A stretch of 32,125 bases of DNA from Bacteroidaceae bacterium (GTDB lineage: Bacteria; Bacteroidota; Bacteroidia; Bacteroidales; Barnesiellaceae_A): NCBI GenBank assembly GCA_017410245.1, contig JAFQRE010000038.1, positions 1 to 32,125 of the forward strand, read 5' to 3'. A program made the translations under genes and the position numbers. This document shows, one piece after another, positions 6,909 through 17,947 of the stretch (positions are counted from its first letter, which is position 1; each line of letters opens with the position of its first letter). Below the pieces are notes generated by a model that did not search any database, was not told the DNA's origin, and was given only the letters and a program-made list of their open reading frames with translations.

Positions 6909-9900
6909 ATGAAACGACACAAAATTTTAGGACTATTGGTGCTCTTTATGGTGCTGATAGGGGGCGGTATTGCACAAGCCGCCGATTTTGCAGTAGTCCT
7001 GAATAACCAAAGTGGGACCCTGCTTACAGCCGAAGAACAGGTGCAAGGTGTGGCGGTGAATTTTGGTGTTGCGGTTGCCGAAGATGGCACTGTGAGCCGA
7101 GTGGCTGCCGATGCTACCGAAGCGGTGGCAGTTATCAGTGGCAAGTTCCATAGCGAGCATGGCTTGAATAACTTTGTGGCCACAGTGAAAGTAGATGGAG
7201 CTGTAAAGGTGGGCTTGGGTATGTGCACGTATGGTAGCAATGCCACTATAGTGACTGCCGAAGGCGAAGAGGTTGCCTCTTTTACTACCAAGAGTGCTTG
7301 CTATAAGAACGATCCTGCCAATGTGGTATATAATAGCTATGTAGGTGGGGCTACGACACTTACCATATCGGGTGGAGCCTATGTGCCGTTTTTGTCGGTA
7401 GAGGCTATCAGCGCCGATGCTGCTACGATTACATACGATAGAGGCGAGTTTGCCGATGCTTTGGGTACACTGCCCGAGGGTAAAGAGGTTGCTGTGGGCG
7501 ATGAATACACATTGCCTATCAATGTCTATCTCTATAAAGAAGGTTACACACTTACTGCATGGCGTGTCAATGATGTTCAATATGCTCCCGGTGCAACTAT
7601 CACTATTGAGGGCAATACAACCATTTCGCCTCTCTTTACAGCCAACGAAGTGACACTTGCCGACCGCACCGAGGAGGTGACTATCTCTTATGCTATCATA
7701 CCGGCCAAAGGTGCCCCTATTGTTCATTTTGAGGGTAATAGTGGCATTATGGTGTCGCAAGCTATGGTAAACGGCAAGAGTATAGATGTGAAACTGGATA
7801 TAGATGCTACAAGTGGAAAGTTTAAGACCAATGGTGATACTTGGGTGCAAATAAATTCGGGTACGCAAGTCGTTGTTCCTTCGTGTAAAGGTGCCACTAT
7901 TACTATAGTAGCTTATAACGAACTCAATGCTACTACCATAGAGGGTAATGCACTGAACAGTGGAAGCAAAACCGCAACATATACTTGTGTCGAAGATGCC
8001 GAGAGTGCTACTATTGTAGTGGGCGAAAATACCTATTTCAGCAATATTGATGTAACATTGCCGGTGGTTGGAGCAGAGCCTCCTGTGGCTGTTTTTCGCG
8101 ATATAGTTATATCTAATGTCGTAAATCTACTCAGTGAAGATGAGAAAAGTAACCAGACGGCAGTGGAGTTTGGTGTTGCAGTGGCCGAAGATGGTACAGT
8201 GAGTCGTGTAGCTGCCGATGATGCCTCTGTAGCTATGACTATCAGTGGTGCTTATCACAACGAGCATGGCATGGGCAATCCGGTTTTTACAGTTGATGTA
8301 GAGGGACCGGTAAAAATAAGTTTGGGCAACTGTACTTATGGCGCAGCCACTGTGGTAAAAGATGCTCAAGGTAACGAGGTGACAACTATCGTGAGAAACA
8401 ACGGTTGCTACTCGGCCGACAATACAATGATAACAAGTGGATATTACAAAGGCGCTACTCCTACAACCTTGTCGTTCAAGGTGCAATATTGTACCTATGT
8501 AGCTGTCGAGGCAGTAGCGTTGGAGGATATTCCTACCGATGTTACTGTGACCTATCTTGTTGGAGAGGCTACCGGTGTTGTGCCCAAGACTGAGACTGTT
8601 GCTATAGGCGGAACCTTTGAGATACCTGCCAATAACAGCCTGTATGTGGAGGGTAAGACACTGACCGGCTGGAGCGATGGTGTTAATACATATGCTATAG
8701 GTCAAGAAGTGACGGTGGGCGATAAGAATATAGAACTTACACCTGTTTTTACAGCCAACGAAGTGACACTTGCCGACCGCACCGAGGCCGTAACATTGCA
8801 ATACTATTGTGGTGAGGGTAATGGTGCGCCAACACTTGCTCTCGAAGGTGCAAACAGTGGTATGGGTGTGCTTGTTGCTCAAGCAACTATAGGCGATGCA
8901 ACTATAGATGTAAAGATAGATATAGATGCTACAGGTGGAAAATTTAGCAATAAAGGTCGTGGCGACAAGTGGGCACAAATCAATACCAATACGAAGATAA
9001 CAGTGCCGGCTTGCAAAGGTGCAGTAGTGTCGTTGGAGGCATACGGAACAATAGATGCTACTACCATAGATGGTGTGAAGTGGGAGAGCGGCAGCACTAC
9101 ACCCTCATTCACTTGTGCAGGTGATGCCGAAACGGTGGATATTGTGATGGGTGAGAATACCTATCTGGCACTTGTCCAAGTGGTATTGCCCGTTGTAGAA
9201 GAGGAGGTTGTAATACAAGAGCGCGGTATCATCATGGCCGACTTTGCCAATTGGGAGGCTGTTCCCAAGACCGGTGGGTCTATAGATGTAGTTACCAACT
9301 TTAGTAACGAGACTATTACCTTCACATTCAGCGAGAATGTAGGTTTGTATAATACTGTAGTTGATCAAAATGATAGTAAATTCCCCGATCAGTATGTAGG
9401 TTATATCAAATCGGAAAAGGCTGCTTCTACCATCGAGACAACTGTGTTTGAGAATATTACCCGAGTACGCTATTTGCATGGCGCCACCGGTGGCAGTCGT
9501 GGATTTAAGCTCGAGAAGAAGAGTGCTGCCGATGCCGATTGGGTATTGCTCAGTGATGCTTATGCCAATCCCTCTACCGGCGCATGGGTAGAGTGTGACA
9601 TCAACGAGGAGAATGTACAATTGCGCTGGAGCAATCTCAATGCCGGGCAGTATGCCTATATGTTTGAAATGGAGGTATATGCCAATGTAGAGATTATGGC
9701 CGAACAGGTATCGCTCGATATCGTAGCTTCACCCGCCGAGGGAGGTGTGGTGTCGGTATATCCTGTAAGTGTGCAATACGATATCAATACCGAGGTGACG
9801 CTCACAGCTGTAGAGAACTTTGGTTATGACTTTGTAAACTGGACCGATGCCAATGGTAACGTGGTAGGCGAGACTGCCGAGTGCAAATATGTTATCACAG

Positions 9901-12341
9901 AGAATGCTGTGGTCACTGCCAATTTTGTTGCCGTTAATACTTATGAACTTGTAGTGAAAACCGATGGCGGTGCCAATGACTATATGGTGGGTATTGCTCC
10001 CGCAGCAACGGTTGTAGATGGTAAGATGATGTTTGAAGAGGGCACAGAGGTTACTCTTACAGCCGTCAATAATCCTATTCTCACATTCAGCAATTGGGCA
10101 AGTGGCGAGACTATAGCTGAAATGGTAGTTACTATGGACGCCGATGTAGAGGTAACTGCTGTTTATAGTGCCGTTGATTACTTAGTGGGTTGGGACTTTA
10201 TAAGAGCCGGAAAGAACAGCCGAGCTGCCGATTTTGTGTCATCGACCGACAACGAAAACACTGTACTCGTTTTGCGTAATGCCGAGGGTACTGTTGCCGC
10301 TTGGCTTGACAAGTCGCAAGATGCTGCCGGTGGATATGAGGGCAAGCCTGCAGCTGTAAATTGGCAACAACTTACCGATAAGTATTACTATCAAACCAAG
10401 GTCAATGCCTTGAACTTTACCGATATAAAGGTACAAGCCGAGATGCTTTATAACTTTATCGCATACCAAGTGCAGATACTCGAGTATTCGCTCGATGGCG
10501 AAACCTGGAATGAGGCTGCACGCCTTACACTCCCTGCTGCCAAGTCTTGGACACTTATGGAGGCTACATTGCCTGCCGAGTGTAACAATGCCGAAGAACT
10601 TTATTTGCGTTGGATTCCCGACTACACAAGCAGTGTAGTGGGTAGCGAAGGCAAGGGTAATGATGGTACCTCTATAACCAACATATTTGTTACCGGTACA
10701 ACTGCCGTTTATGATGATGGCAAGGCTCCTGTAGTGGTATCTACCATTCCTGCTAATGGTGCCGAAGGTGTATCGGCTACAGGTCGTGTTGTTGTAAACT
10801 TCGACGAGAAGGTGCAAGTGGCCGAGGGTGCAAAGGCTACATTGGGTGAAATGACTATTGAACCAGTTGTGTCGGGCAAGGTTTTGACATTCAATTATAT
10901 GGGGCTCGACTATAATGCCGAATATACCTTTACATTGCCGGCCAATACGGTATCGGACTTGTCGGGCAATACACTTGCCGAGGCTGTTTCTATAACCTTC
11001 ACCACTGTAACACCTCCTGTTGTTACTCCCGGTGTGTATGATGCTTATGTTAAGAGTGCCGATGAATTGTTGCAAGCCCTCGAGGCGGCCAATGGCGATA
11101 CTCGTTTCCGCATTTTCCTCTATGATGGTATTTATGATTTGGGAGAGACTTGCTTGACCAATGTGAAGTCTAATATATCGCTTATTGGCGAAAGCATGAA
11201 CAATACCATTATCGTGAACAAGGCACCCGCCGAGGGTATAGGAGTGTCTGCTACACTCTTACTGACAGGTAGCAATATCTATATGCAAGACCTTACCATC
11301 AAGAATGCCTACGACTATACCGGATCGACCGGCCGTGCTGTATGTATTCAAGATAAGGGCGACAAGAATGTGTTTAAGAATGTGCGTATGCTCTCTTACC
11401 AAGATACTTATTACACCAACAACAGTAAGATGCGTGCTTATCACGAGAATACCGAGATACATGGTACTGTCGATTTCATCTGTGGTGGCGGTGACGTATT
11501 TTTCAACCAATCTACTCTATATCTTGAGGAGCGTGCTTCTTCCAATTGTATAACAGCTCCCAATGGCGATACCGATTGGGGTTATGTATTCAGCAATTGT
11601 GTGATAGATGGTCATGAAATAAATAATGGTCAGTATCACTTGGGACGACCTTGGAATGGAACTCCTCGCTGTGTGTGGTTGAATACTACCATGAGGGTTA
11701 TTCCTGCGGCTGCCGGTTGGACAAGTATGCAAGTATTGCCCGAACTCTTTGCTGAGTATAATAGTGTGACTGAGAGTGGTAATATTGTAGATTTGAGTGG
11801 CCGTACTACTACATTCACTGTAGATGATGAGCCGGTGACAGCAACATACAATCCTGTTCTTACAGCCGAAGAGGCTGCTCAATATACAATAGCCAATGTA
11901 CTTGCAGGTAGCGACCAATGGCAACCCAATCTGCTCACCGAGCAAGCCACAACACCCTCGCTCAAGGTCGAGAATGGTGTTGTCGTATGGGAGGATTCGG
12001 ATTATGTATTCTGTTATGCCGTATGTCGCAATGGTAAGGTGGTTGAGTTTACCAACGATAATTACTATGTAATTCCGGCCGATGCTACCGAAAATGACTT
12101 CTTTGCCGTGCGTGCTGCCAATAATATGGGTGGTCTTGGTGTGGCATTGTTTGGCATCAACAAAGAGGGTGTGCTTACCGGTATTGAAAATAGTATGGTA
12201 GATGCAGCAGAGATTGTGGGTACAATGATATTCTCGCTCGATGGTATGTTACTGCCCGAGATGCAGAATGGTATCAATATTGTTCGCACTGTTTACTCCG
12301 ATGGCACAGTGAAAGTAGAGAAAGTTGTGTATCGCAGATAA
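6909..12341 (+). CDS. Giant secreted multidomain pectin methylesterase (CE8-type) with T9SS-like tail
   Basis: An 1810-residue protein starting with a signal peptide (residues 1-24). Two tandem repeats of about 370 residues follow (about 25-393 and 394-766). Next are a lectin/discoidin-like segment (772-930), two InlB-like B-repeats (about 933-1090, EVTLTAVENFGYDFVNWTD), a jelly-roll-like module (1091-1268) and a Big_5-type Ig domain (about 1271-1368). The C-terminal catalytic parallel beta-helix spans about 1376-1680. It has all pectinesterase signatures: YQDTYY with Asp1499, GTVDF with nucleophile Asp1522, and LGRPW with Arg1580. It should remove methyl groups from pectin homogalacturonan outside the cell. 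The last 70 residues (IFSLDGMLLPEMQNGINIVR, ending KVVYRR) resemble a C-terminal sorting/anchoring domain. The gene stands alone, with its own promoter and terminator; no pectate lyase or SusCD genes are adjacent. Confidence 0.9.
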   Translation: MKRHKILGLLVLFMVLIGGGIAQAADFAVVLNNQSGTLLTAEEQVQGVAVNFGVAVAEDGTVSRVAADATEAVAVISGKFHSEHGLNNFVATVKVDGAVKVGLGMCTYGSNATIVTAEGEEVASFTTKSACYKNDPANVVYNSYVGGATTLTISGGAYVPFLSVEAISADAATITYDRGEFADALGTLPEGKEVAVGDEYTLPINVYLYKEGYTLTAWRVNDVQYAPGATITIEGNTTISPLFTANEVTLADRTEEVTISYAIIPAKGAPIVHFEGNSGIMVSQAMVNGKSIDVKLDIDATSGKFKTNGDTWVQINSGTQVVVPSCKGATITIVAYNELNATTIEGNALNSGSKTATYTCVEDAESATIVVGENTYFSNIDVTLPVVGAEPPVAVFRDIVISNVVNLLSEDEKSNQTAVEFGVAVAEDGTVSRVAADDASVAMTISGAYHNEHGMGNPVFTVDVEGPVKISLGNCTYGAATVVKDAQGNEVTTIVRNNGCYSADNTMITSGYYKGATPTTLSFKVQYCTYVAVEAVALEDIPTDVTVTYLVGEATGVVPKTETVAIGGTFEIPANNSLYVEGKTLTGWSDGVNTYAIGQEVTVGDKNIELTPVFTANEVTLADRTEAVTLQYYCGEGNGAPTLALEGANSGMGVLVAQATIGDATIDVKIDIDATGGKFSNKGRGDKWAQINTNTKITVPACKGAVVSLEAYGTIDATTIDGVKWESGSTTPSFTCAGDAETVDIVMGENTYLALVQVVLPVVEEEVVIQERGIIMADFANWEAVPKTGGSIDVVTNFSNETITFTFSENVGLYNTVVDQNDSKFPDQYVGYIKSEKAASTIETTVFENITRVRYLHGATGGSRGFKLEKKSAADADWVLLSDAYANPSTGAWVECDINEENVQLRWSNLNAGQYAYMFEMEVYANVEIMAEQVSLDIVASPAEGGVVSVYPVSVQYDINTEVTLTAVENFGYDFVNWTDANGNVVGETAECKYVITENAVVTANFVAVNTYELVVKTDGGANDYMVGIAPAATVVDGKMMFEEGTEVTLTAVNNPILTFSNWASGETIAEMVVTMDADVEVTAVYSAVDYLVGWDFIRAGKNSRAADFVSSTDNENTVLVLRNAEGTVAAWLDKSQDAAGGYEGKPAAVNWQQLTDKYYYQTKVNALNFTDIKVQAEMLYNFIAYQVQILEYSLDGETWNEAARLTLPAAKSWTLMEATLPAECNNAEELYLRWIPDYTSSVVGSEGKGNDGTSITNIFVTGTTAVYDDGKAPVVVSTIPANGAEGVSATGRVVVNFDEKVQVAEGAKATLGEMTIEPVVSGKVLTFNYMGLDYNAEYTFTLPANTVSDLSGNTLAEAVSITFTTVTPPVVTPGVYDAYVKSADELLQALEAANGDTRFRIFLYDGIYDLGETCLTNVKSNISLIGESMNNTIIVNKAPAEGIGVSATLLLTGSNIYMQDLTIKNAYDYTGSTGRAVCIQDKGDKNVFKNVRMLSYQDTYYTNNSKMRAYHENTEIHGTVDFICGGGDVFFNQSTLYLEERASSNCITAPNGDTDWGYVFSNCVIDGHEINNGQYHLGRPWNGTPRCVWLNTTMRVIPAAAGWTSMQVLPELFAEYNSVTESGNIVDLSGRTTTFTVDDEPVTATYNPVLTAEEAAQYTIANVLAGSDQWQPNLLTEQATTPSLKVENGVVVWEDSDYVFCYAVCRNGKVVEFTNDNYYVIPADATENDFFAVRAANNMGGLGVALFGINKEGVLTGIENSMVDAAEIVGTMIFSLDGMLLPEMQNGINIVRTVYSDGTVKVEKVVYRR
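7041..9215 (+). repeat. Tandem internal duplication in the pectinesterase gene
   Basis: Two units offset by about 369-371 codons align through most of their length. Shared signatures are FGVAVAEDGTVSRVAAD, then FTANEVTLADRTE, then DIDAT.GKF, then GENTY ending LPVV. Most of the repeat has diverged at synonymous sites, but 40 bases at 7635-7674 and 8748-8787 are identical. Confidence 0.85.
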
Positions 12342-12367
12342 GAGCATAACAACATGACTATATGTAT

Positions 12368-12404
12368 GATAGGCGTGCCCGACGGGTGCGCCTATCTGTT
12401 TTTG
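12368..12404 (+). terminator. Terminator of the pectinesterase gene
   Basis: GATAGGCG (12368-12375) pairs perfectly with CGCCTATC (12389-12396). The inner TGCCC/GGGTG extends the stem to 13 bp with a GAC loop. TGTTTTTG follows. Confidence 0.85.
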
Positions 12405-12412
12405 TATCAAAG

Positions 12413-12463
12413 AGGAAGAAAAAGAAGTGGCTGCTCCCCAAAAACGAATTCTGAGGCAGCCAC
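12413..12463 (-). terminator. Terminator of the ABC-F/Dabb operon
   Basis: On the minus strand GTGGCTGC (complement of 12456-12463) pairs with GCAGCCAC (12427-12434) around a 21-nt loop. It is followed by TTCTTTTTCTT. It stands back to back with the pectinesterase terminator, so the convergent transcripts are separated by two different hairpins. Confidence 0.75.
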
Positions 12464-12487
12464 ACGATAGGCGAAATGCGGTTATAA

Positions 12488-12781
12488 TCATATTTCGTAA
12501 TCGACACAGGCGCGAGATGCCACCTTGCCTTTGAGCAATGAGGCTGCCGCTACATGGTCGGGGTGTGTGGCGTAAGTAGCCACATCGGCCAAGGTGTCGA
12601 AGGTAGAGTTGAGTGCAATGTCGTACTGCTCGGCGGGGTTGATGTTGTGTGAAGTCTCGATGTGACGAATTACATCAATTTTCTCGGGCAATGCCATGAT
12701 GGCATTGCAAAATTCACGTATTACTTGCGAGCGTTCGGGCTCCTCAACGTTGAGCTTGAAAAGTACAATGTGTTTTACCAT
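12488..12781 (-). CDS. Dabb (stress-responsive alpha/beta barrel) domain protein
   Basis: A 97-residue single-domain protein of the dimeric alpha/beta ferredoxin-like barrel type. It starts MVKHIVLFKL and has the typical YDIALNSTFDTLADVATYATHPDH segment (residues about 53-76). Family members form small dimeric barrels and are stress-induced in plants and bacteria; the bacterial ligand is usually unknown. The gene begins 21 bp after the ABC-F stop codon and shares its transcript, ending at the terminator at 12413-12463. Confidence 0.85.
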   Translation of the reverse strand: MVKHIVLFKLNVEEPERSQVIREFCNAIMALPEKIDVIRHIETSHNINPAEQYDIALNSTFDTLADVATYATHPDHVAAASLLKGKVASRACVDYEI

Positions 12782-12802
12782 ATATGATTAGTATTTAGTA
12801 TG

Positions 12803-14513
<1,711 letters not shown>

Positions 14514-14533
14514 CAGTTTGTTATTGCCGACCG

Positions 14534-16951
14534 TTATCTCTTGCGCAAGAAAGAGAATAAGCCTCTTTTTGAGCCATGCTCGTTGGAGTTGTCGTTATAG
14601 CCATAGCTTCCATAAGTGGCTGTACCATAGCTGTATCCGTAACGACGGTATGAATAAGAACGAGTTGTTATATCTACGTCGTTGATACATAGGTATAGCG
14701 ACTTCATACGCTCCGATGCCACGATGTTGTTGAGTGCCTTGACATGGCTGCAAGATGTGTAATTGGCTCGTGTGATGAAGATGTTGGCATCTACTACACG
14801 GTTGATGAGATATGAGTCGGAAACCAATCCGATGGGAGCTGAGTCTATCACAATGTAGTCGTAACGCTTGCGCAACTCTTGCATCATGCTGTCAAGTACC
14901 GGTGTGAGCAGCAACTCGTTGGGGTTGGGAGGTATAGGGCCACCCGGTATGATGTCGAGTCCTTTATAACCGGTAGGTTGTATAACGTTGTCTATATTGC
15001 TCTCTTGTCCCGAGAGTATATTTACAATACCTTTCTTATTGGAACAATTGAAATAGTGAGCCGCTTTGGGACGACGTATGTCGAGACCGATAAGGAGCAC
15101 CTTCTTGCCGGTGAGGGCAAATGAGAGTGCCAAGTTGGAGGCAACAAAAGTTTTGCCCTCGTTCGATACCGATGAGGTTATCATCACCACCTTTTTGTCG
15201 GGGTTGGTAAAGAGGAACTGTATATTGTTGCGTAACAAGCGGAACAACTCTGATGTGGCGTTGTTGCTCTTCTCTCGTACTACAAGGAAATCGTCGGTGT
15301 TGTTGTGTGGTAGCTCGGCCAAAATGGGTATGTTGGTGAGGCGTTCCAACTCTACCTTGTCATGGAATGAAGGGAACAACATGCGCTTGATAAAGATAAA
15401 TGCGGCGGGTATGAGCAGTGCTATCAAGAATGCTACAAAGAATATTTTGTTTCTTTGGGGCGAAACGAGTTGCGAGCAAGCAGGCTCATCGATGATGCGG
15501 GCATCGCCAACGGCAAGTGTTTGAGTGAGAGCATTCTCCTCTCGTTTCTCGAGTAGGAACACAAATAGATTTTCTTTGATGCGTTGTTGTCGCATGATGT
15601 CGGTCAGCTCACGCTCATATTGCGGCACATTGCGTATTTTTTGTTCATTCTCTTCGTCTTGTCGGGCAATGTCTTTTTTACGCAATTCGATGCTCTTGCG
15701 GGTTGATGCTATACCTTGCAATACATTGCCTTTGAGAGCCAATATATTCTGTGTAAACTCTTTAACAACCGGGTTGCTCTCGCTCGATGTGTTGAGCAAT
15801 TTTTCGCGTTCGGCAATTGCTTTGTTATACTCGTTGATGATGTTGCTCAATCCGCCTTCGTTTATGCCCAAGATGGGTATGGGGGCGTATGTGTTTTGAG
15901 GATCGCCAAGGAACGACTCTACATACTCAATGAGGCTCAGTTGAACATCGAGTTTGCTACGCTCGCGGTCCGATTCGCCGGTTTTCATCAAGTACATCTC
16001 GGCCTCGGACGAGAGGTCGGTGAGTCCGCGTTGAGTACGATATTTCTCAACCTCTTCTTCTACATTCGATAGTTCTTGTTGTATGGCAATGAGGCGGTTG
16101 TTGATAAAAGCCTCGGTGTTGTTGGCTGCGCGATTTTTCTCGGCTATACCATCTTCATTGTAGTAGTACACCATGCGATTGATGATGTCGATGCCCATTT
16201 GGGGCAGCGGGGTGGTATAGGAAGCCGATATGAGAAGTGTATTTTTCTCAAATTGTGCCAAGTTGATTTTTTTCGATATGTTGCTGGCAACTGTTGAGGG
16301 GTTGTTTATCTGTACCAACAAGTCTCTCTCGATGGTATCGTAGCCGGTTACAGGCTCGATAATGAATGTGCCTATTGTAGGCAGATATAATGTGTAGGGT
16401 AGTGTATCGGCAATGAACGATGTCTTTTTTTCTTGTTCTTCGATGTTATATGCTACCTCTATATTGTACTTGTTGTTTGCGTTGGGCTTGCTGATGACAA
16501 GCTTGATAGCAGTCTTGAGTTGCTCGATGTCGGTTGTTGAGTCGGGGCGAACAACGATAGGTGTGTTGTTGTAGAGTGGGGTGTTGCGTAGTTGGCCTTT
16601 GTAGCTGTATGAGGTGTATAGCTCAAGGTCTTTGACAACTTTCTTGGTGATAGAGCGAGAGCGCATTATCTCTATCTCGGTGTAGATGTTTTCGGCTCCC
16701 GATGTGATACCAAGGCTTTTGGTGAGAACGTCACTCTCGGTCTTCGACCACTTGTCGATCATGAGTATCATTGACTCTACTCGGTATGTGGGCACCTGTC
16801 GCATGACATAGAATACCGATAAACCCAATATGACAACAATGCTCAGCACAAACCATTTCCATTGTGCAAGGCAGTCGAGTAGGAAAAGCGTGATATCAAA
16901 GTTGCTCTCTTCGGTATGATTGTTGGTGTTGTTCAGCTGATTGTTTTCCAT
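14534..16951 (-). CDS. Wzc-like polysaccharide co-polymerase with tyrosine autokinase domain
   Basis: An 805-residue inner-membrane protein. N-terminal membrane segment at about 32-51, a large periplasmic Wzz domain with coiled-coil stretches, and a second membrane segment at about 503-522. A cytoplasmic BY-kinase domain follows: Walker A SSVSNEGKT (593-601), Walker A' LLIGLDIRRP (619-628) and Walker B YIVIDSAP (699-706). The tyrosine-rich tail (about 767-785, seven Tyr) is the autophosphorylation cluster. It controls chain length and export of capsule or exopolysaccharide with Wza. The ATG at 16951 follows the wza stop (16955-16957) directly; a TTG one codon earlier could also serve. No glycosyltransferases, Wzx or Wzy are adjacent. 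Confidence 0.92.
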   Translation of the reverse strand: MENNQLNNTNNHTEESNFDITLFLLDCLAQWKWFVLSIVVILGLSVFYVMRQVPTYRVESMILMIDKWSKTESDVLTKSLGITSGAENIYTEIEIMRSRSITKKVVKDLELYTSYSYKGQLRNTPLYNNTPIVVRPDSTTDIEQLKTAIKLVISKPNANNKYNIEVAYNIEEQEKKTSFIADTLPYTLYLPTIGTFIIEPVTGYDTIERDLLVQINNPSTVASNISKKINLAQFEKNTLLISASYTTPLPQMGIDIINRMVYYYNEDGIAEKNRAANNTEAFINNRLIAIQQELSNVEEEVEKYRTQRGLTDLSSEAEMYLMKTGESDRERSKLDVQLSLIEYVESFLGDPQNTYAPIPILGINEGGLSNIINEYNKAIAEREKLLNTSSESNPVVKEFTQNILALKGNVLQGIASTRKSIELRKKDIARQDEENEQKIRNVPQYERELTDIMRQQRIKENLFVFLLEKREENALTQTLAVGDARIIDEPACSQLVSPQRNKIFFVAFLIALLIPAAFIFIKRMLFPSFHDKVELERLTNIPILAELPHNNTDDFLVVREKSNNATSELFRLLRNNIQFLFTNPDKKVVMITSSVSNEGKTFVASNLALSFALTGKKVLLIGLDIRRPKAAHYFNCSNKKGIVNILSGQESNIDNVIQPTGYKGLDIIPGGPIPPNPNELLLTPVLDSMMQELRKRYDYIVIDSAPIGLVSDSYLINRVVDANIFITRANYTSCSHVKALNNIVASERMKSLYLCINDVDITTRSYSYRRYGYSYGTATYGSYGYNDNSNEHGSKRGLFSFLRKR

Positions 16952-16954
16952 CAA

Positions 16955-17758
16955 TTATTGTTTTGAGAAAGTCAATATAGTCATGATTAGCGATGCGGCC
17001 GATATGGCGGCGCCGGTGATGCTTATGGCCAATGATGCTGTAGGTGGTACGACAACCGAACTGGCGGCTTTCGACTCATTGGGCTCTACATAGATAACAT
17101 CGTTCTGTTGCAAGTAGAAGTATGGCGATAAGATGAGGTCTTTGTCGTTGAGGTTGAAACGTGCTGTTGTGCGTGAGCCGTCGGCATTGATTCTTACCAA
17201 TAGCACGTTGTCGCGACGTCCGGTGATGTTTAAGTCGCCGGCCATTGCCAATGCCTCTAATAGATTGACACGCTCGTTGGGTATGATGTACGAGCCGGGT
17301 TTATTGACATCGCCCAGTACCGATATGCGGAAGTTCTCGAAACGAACTGTCACCGAGGGTACTTCGTGTATGTATTGGGGGTATATCTGATTGCGCACAT
17401 ACTCTTCAAGTTCGCTTTTGGTCATACCTTGCACCTTGATGCGACCTATTACCGGCATGTCAATGTAACCATTATTATCGACAAGGTAATAGTTGAGTTC
17501 TTCGGCAGTAAGAGATGTACCTGTGGGTAGAATATCTACTACGCGACGGTTGAAGGGCTGTACCGATGTGCGGTCGGTAGCCATGATGGTTATGTCTATC
17601 AAGTCTCCGGGCATTACTATTTGGTCGGGTACTCGTGGAGCTTCGAGCCATGCCGTTGCGGGAACCTCTTCGATCTGTTGCATATATGCTACCTCTTTGG
17701 CCGATTGGCATGAGATTAGCATCAATGCTACTGTAGTAGCTATAATTAATTTTCTCAT
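16955..17758 (-). CDS. Wza-like polysaccharide export lipoprotein
   Basis: A 267-residue outer-membrane lipoprotein. The signal peptide ends in LISC with lipidated Cys17. The Poly_export domain starts near residue 42 (VPDQIVMPGDLIDITI), and an SLBB domain follows at about 144-195 (ISVLGDVNKPGSYIIP). A C-terminal hydrophobic segment is at about 241-263, as is common in short Bacteroidetes Wza proteins. It forms the periplasm/outer-membrane part of the export channel. The frame is open 18 codons further upstream, but the promoter -33 element covers that region, so the ATG at 17758 is the start. Stop and wzc start nearly touch, indicating one operon. Confidence 0.9.
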   Translation of the reverse strand: MRKLIIATTVALMLISCQSAKEVAYMQQIEEVPATAWLEAPRVPDQIVMPGDLIDITIMATDRTSVQPFNRRVVDILPTGTSLTAEELNYYLVDNNGYIDMPVIGRIKVQGMTKSELEEYVRNQIYPQYIHEVPSVTVRFENFRISVLGDVNKPGSYIIPNERVNLLEALAMAGDLNITGRRDNVLLVRINADGSRTTARFNLNDKDLILSPYFYLQQNDVIYVEPNESKAASSVVVPPTASLAISITGAAISAASLIMTILTFSKQ

Positions 17759-17781
17759 TTTTATATATGTAATAAGCGTTG

Positions 17782-17812
17782 CAAAATTACTATAAATCTT
17801 TTTCTCAGGCAA
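17782..17812 (-). promoter_or_regulatory. wza-wzc promoter
   Basis: The complement reads TTG (17810-17812), a 20-bp spacer, then a perfect TAATTTTG box (17782-17789). The leader is about 18-20 nt. It is divergent from the serine dehydratase promoter 80 bp away. Confidence 0.75.
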
Positions 17813-17891
17813 CCCTTTGGGGACTCTTTTTGAGTTGAAGTATGTTTATAACAATTATAATAATAAAAAGTGTTAGTTTGTTTGTATAAAA

Positions 17892-17923
17892 TTGTTGTTT
17901 GTTGTCTATAATTTGTACATTTG
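17892..17923 (+). promoter_or_regulatory. Promoter of the L-serine dehydratase gene
   Basis: TTG (17892-17894), a 21-bp spacer and a perfect TACATTTG box (17916-17923). The ATG at 17948 follows after about 20 nt of leader. Confidence 0.65.
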
Positions 17924-17947
17924 TCACAATGTTTTTAAGATAATTTT

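Noticed and set aside
6933..7868. 311-codon open frame opposite the pectinesterase gene (similar frames at 8127-8978 and 10239-11075)
   Set aside because: All are His/Ile/Cys-rich shadows of the sense codons without promoter or family features.
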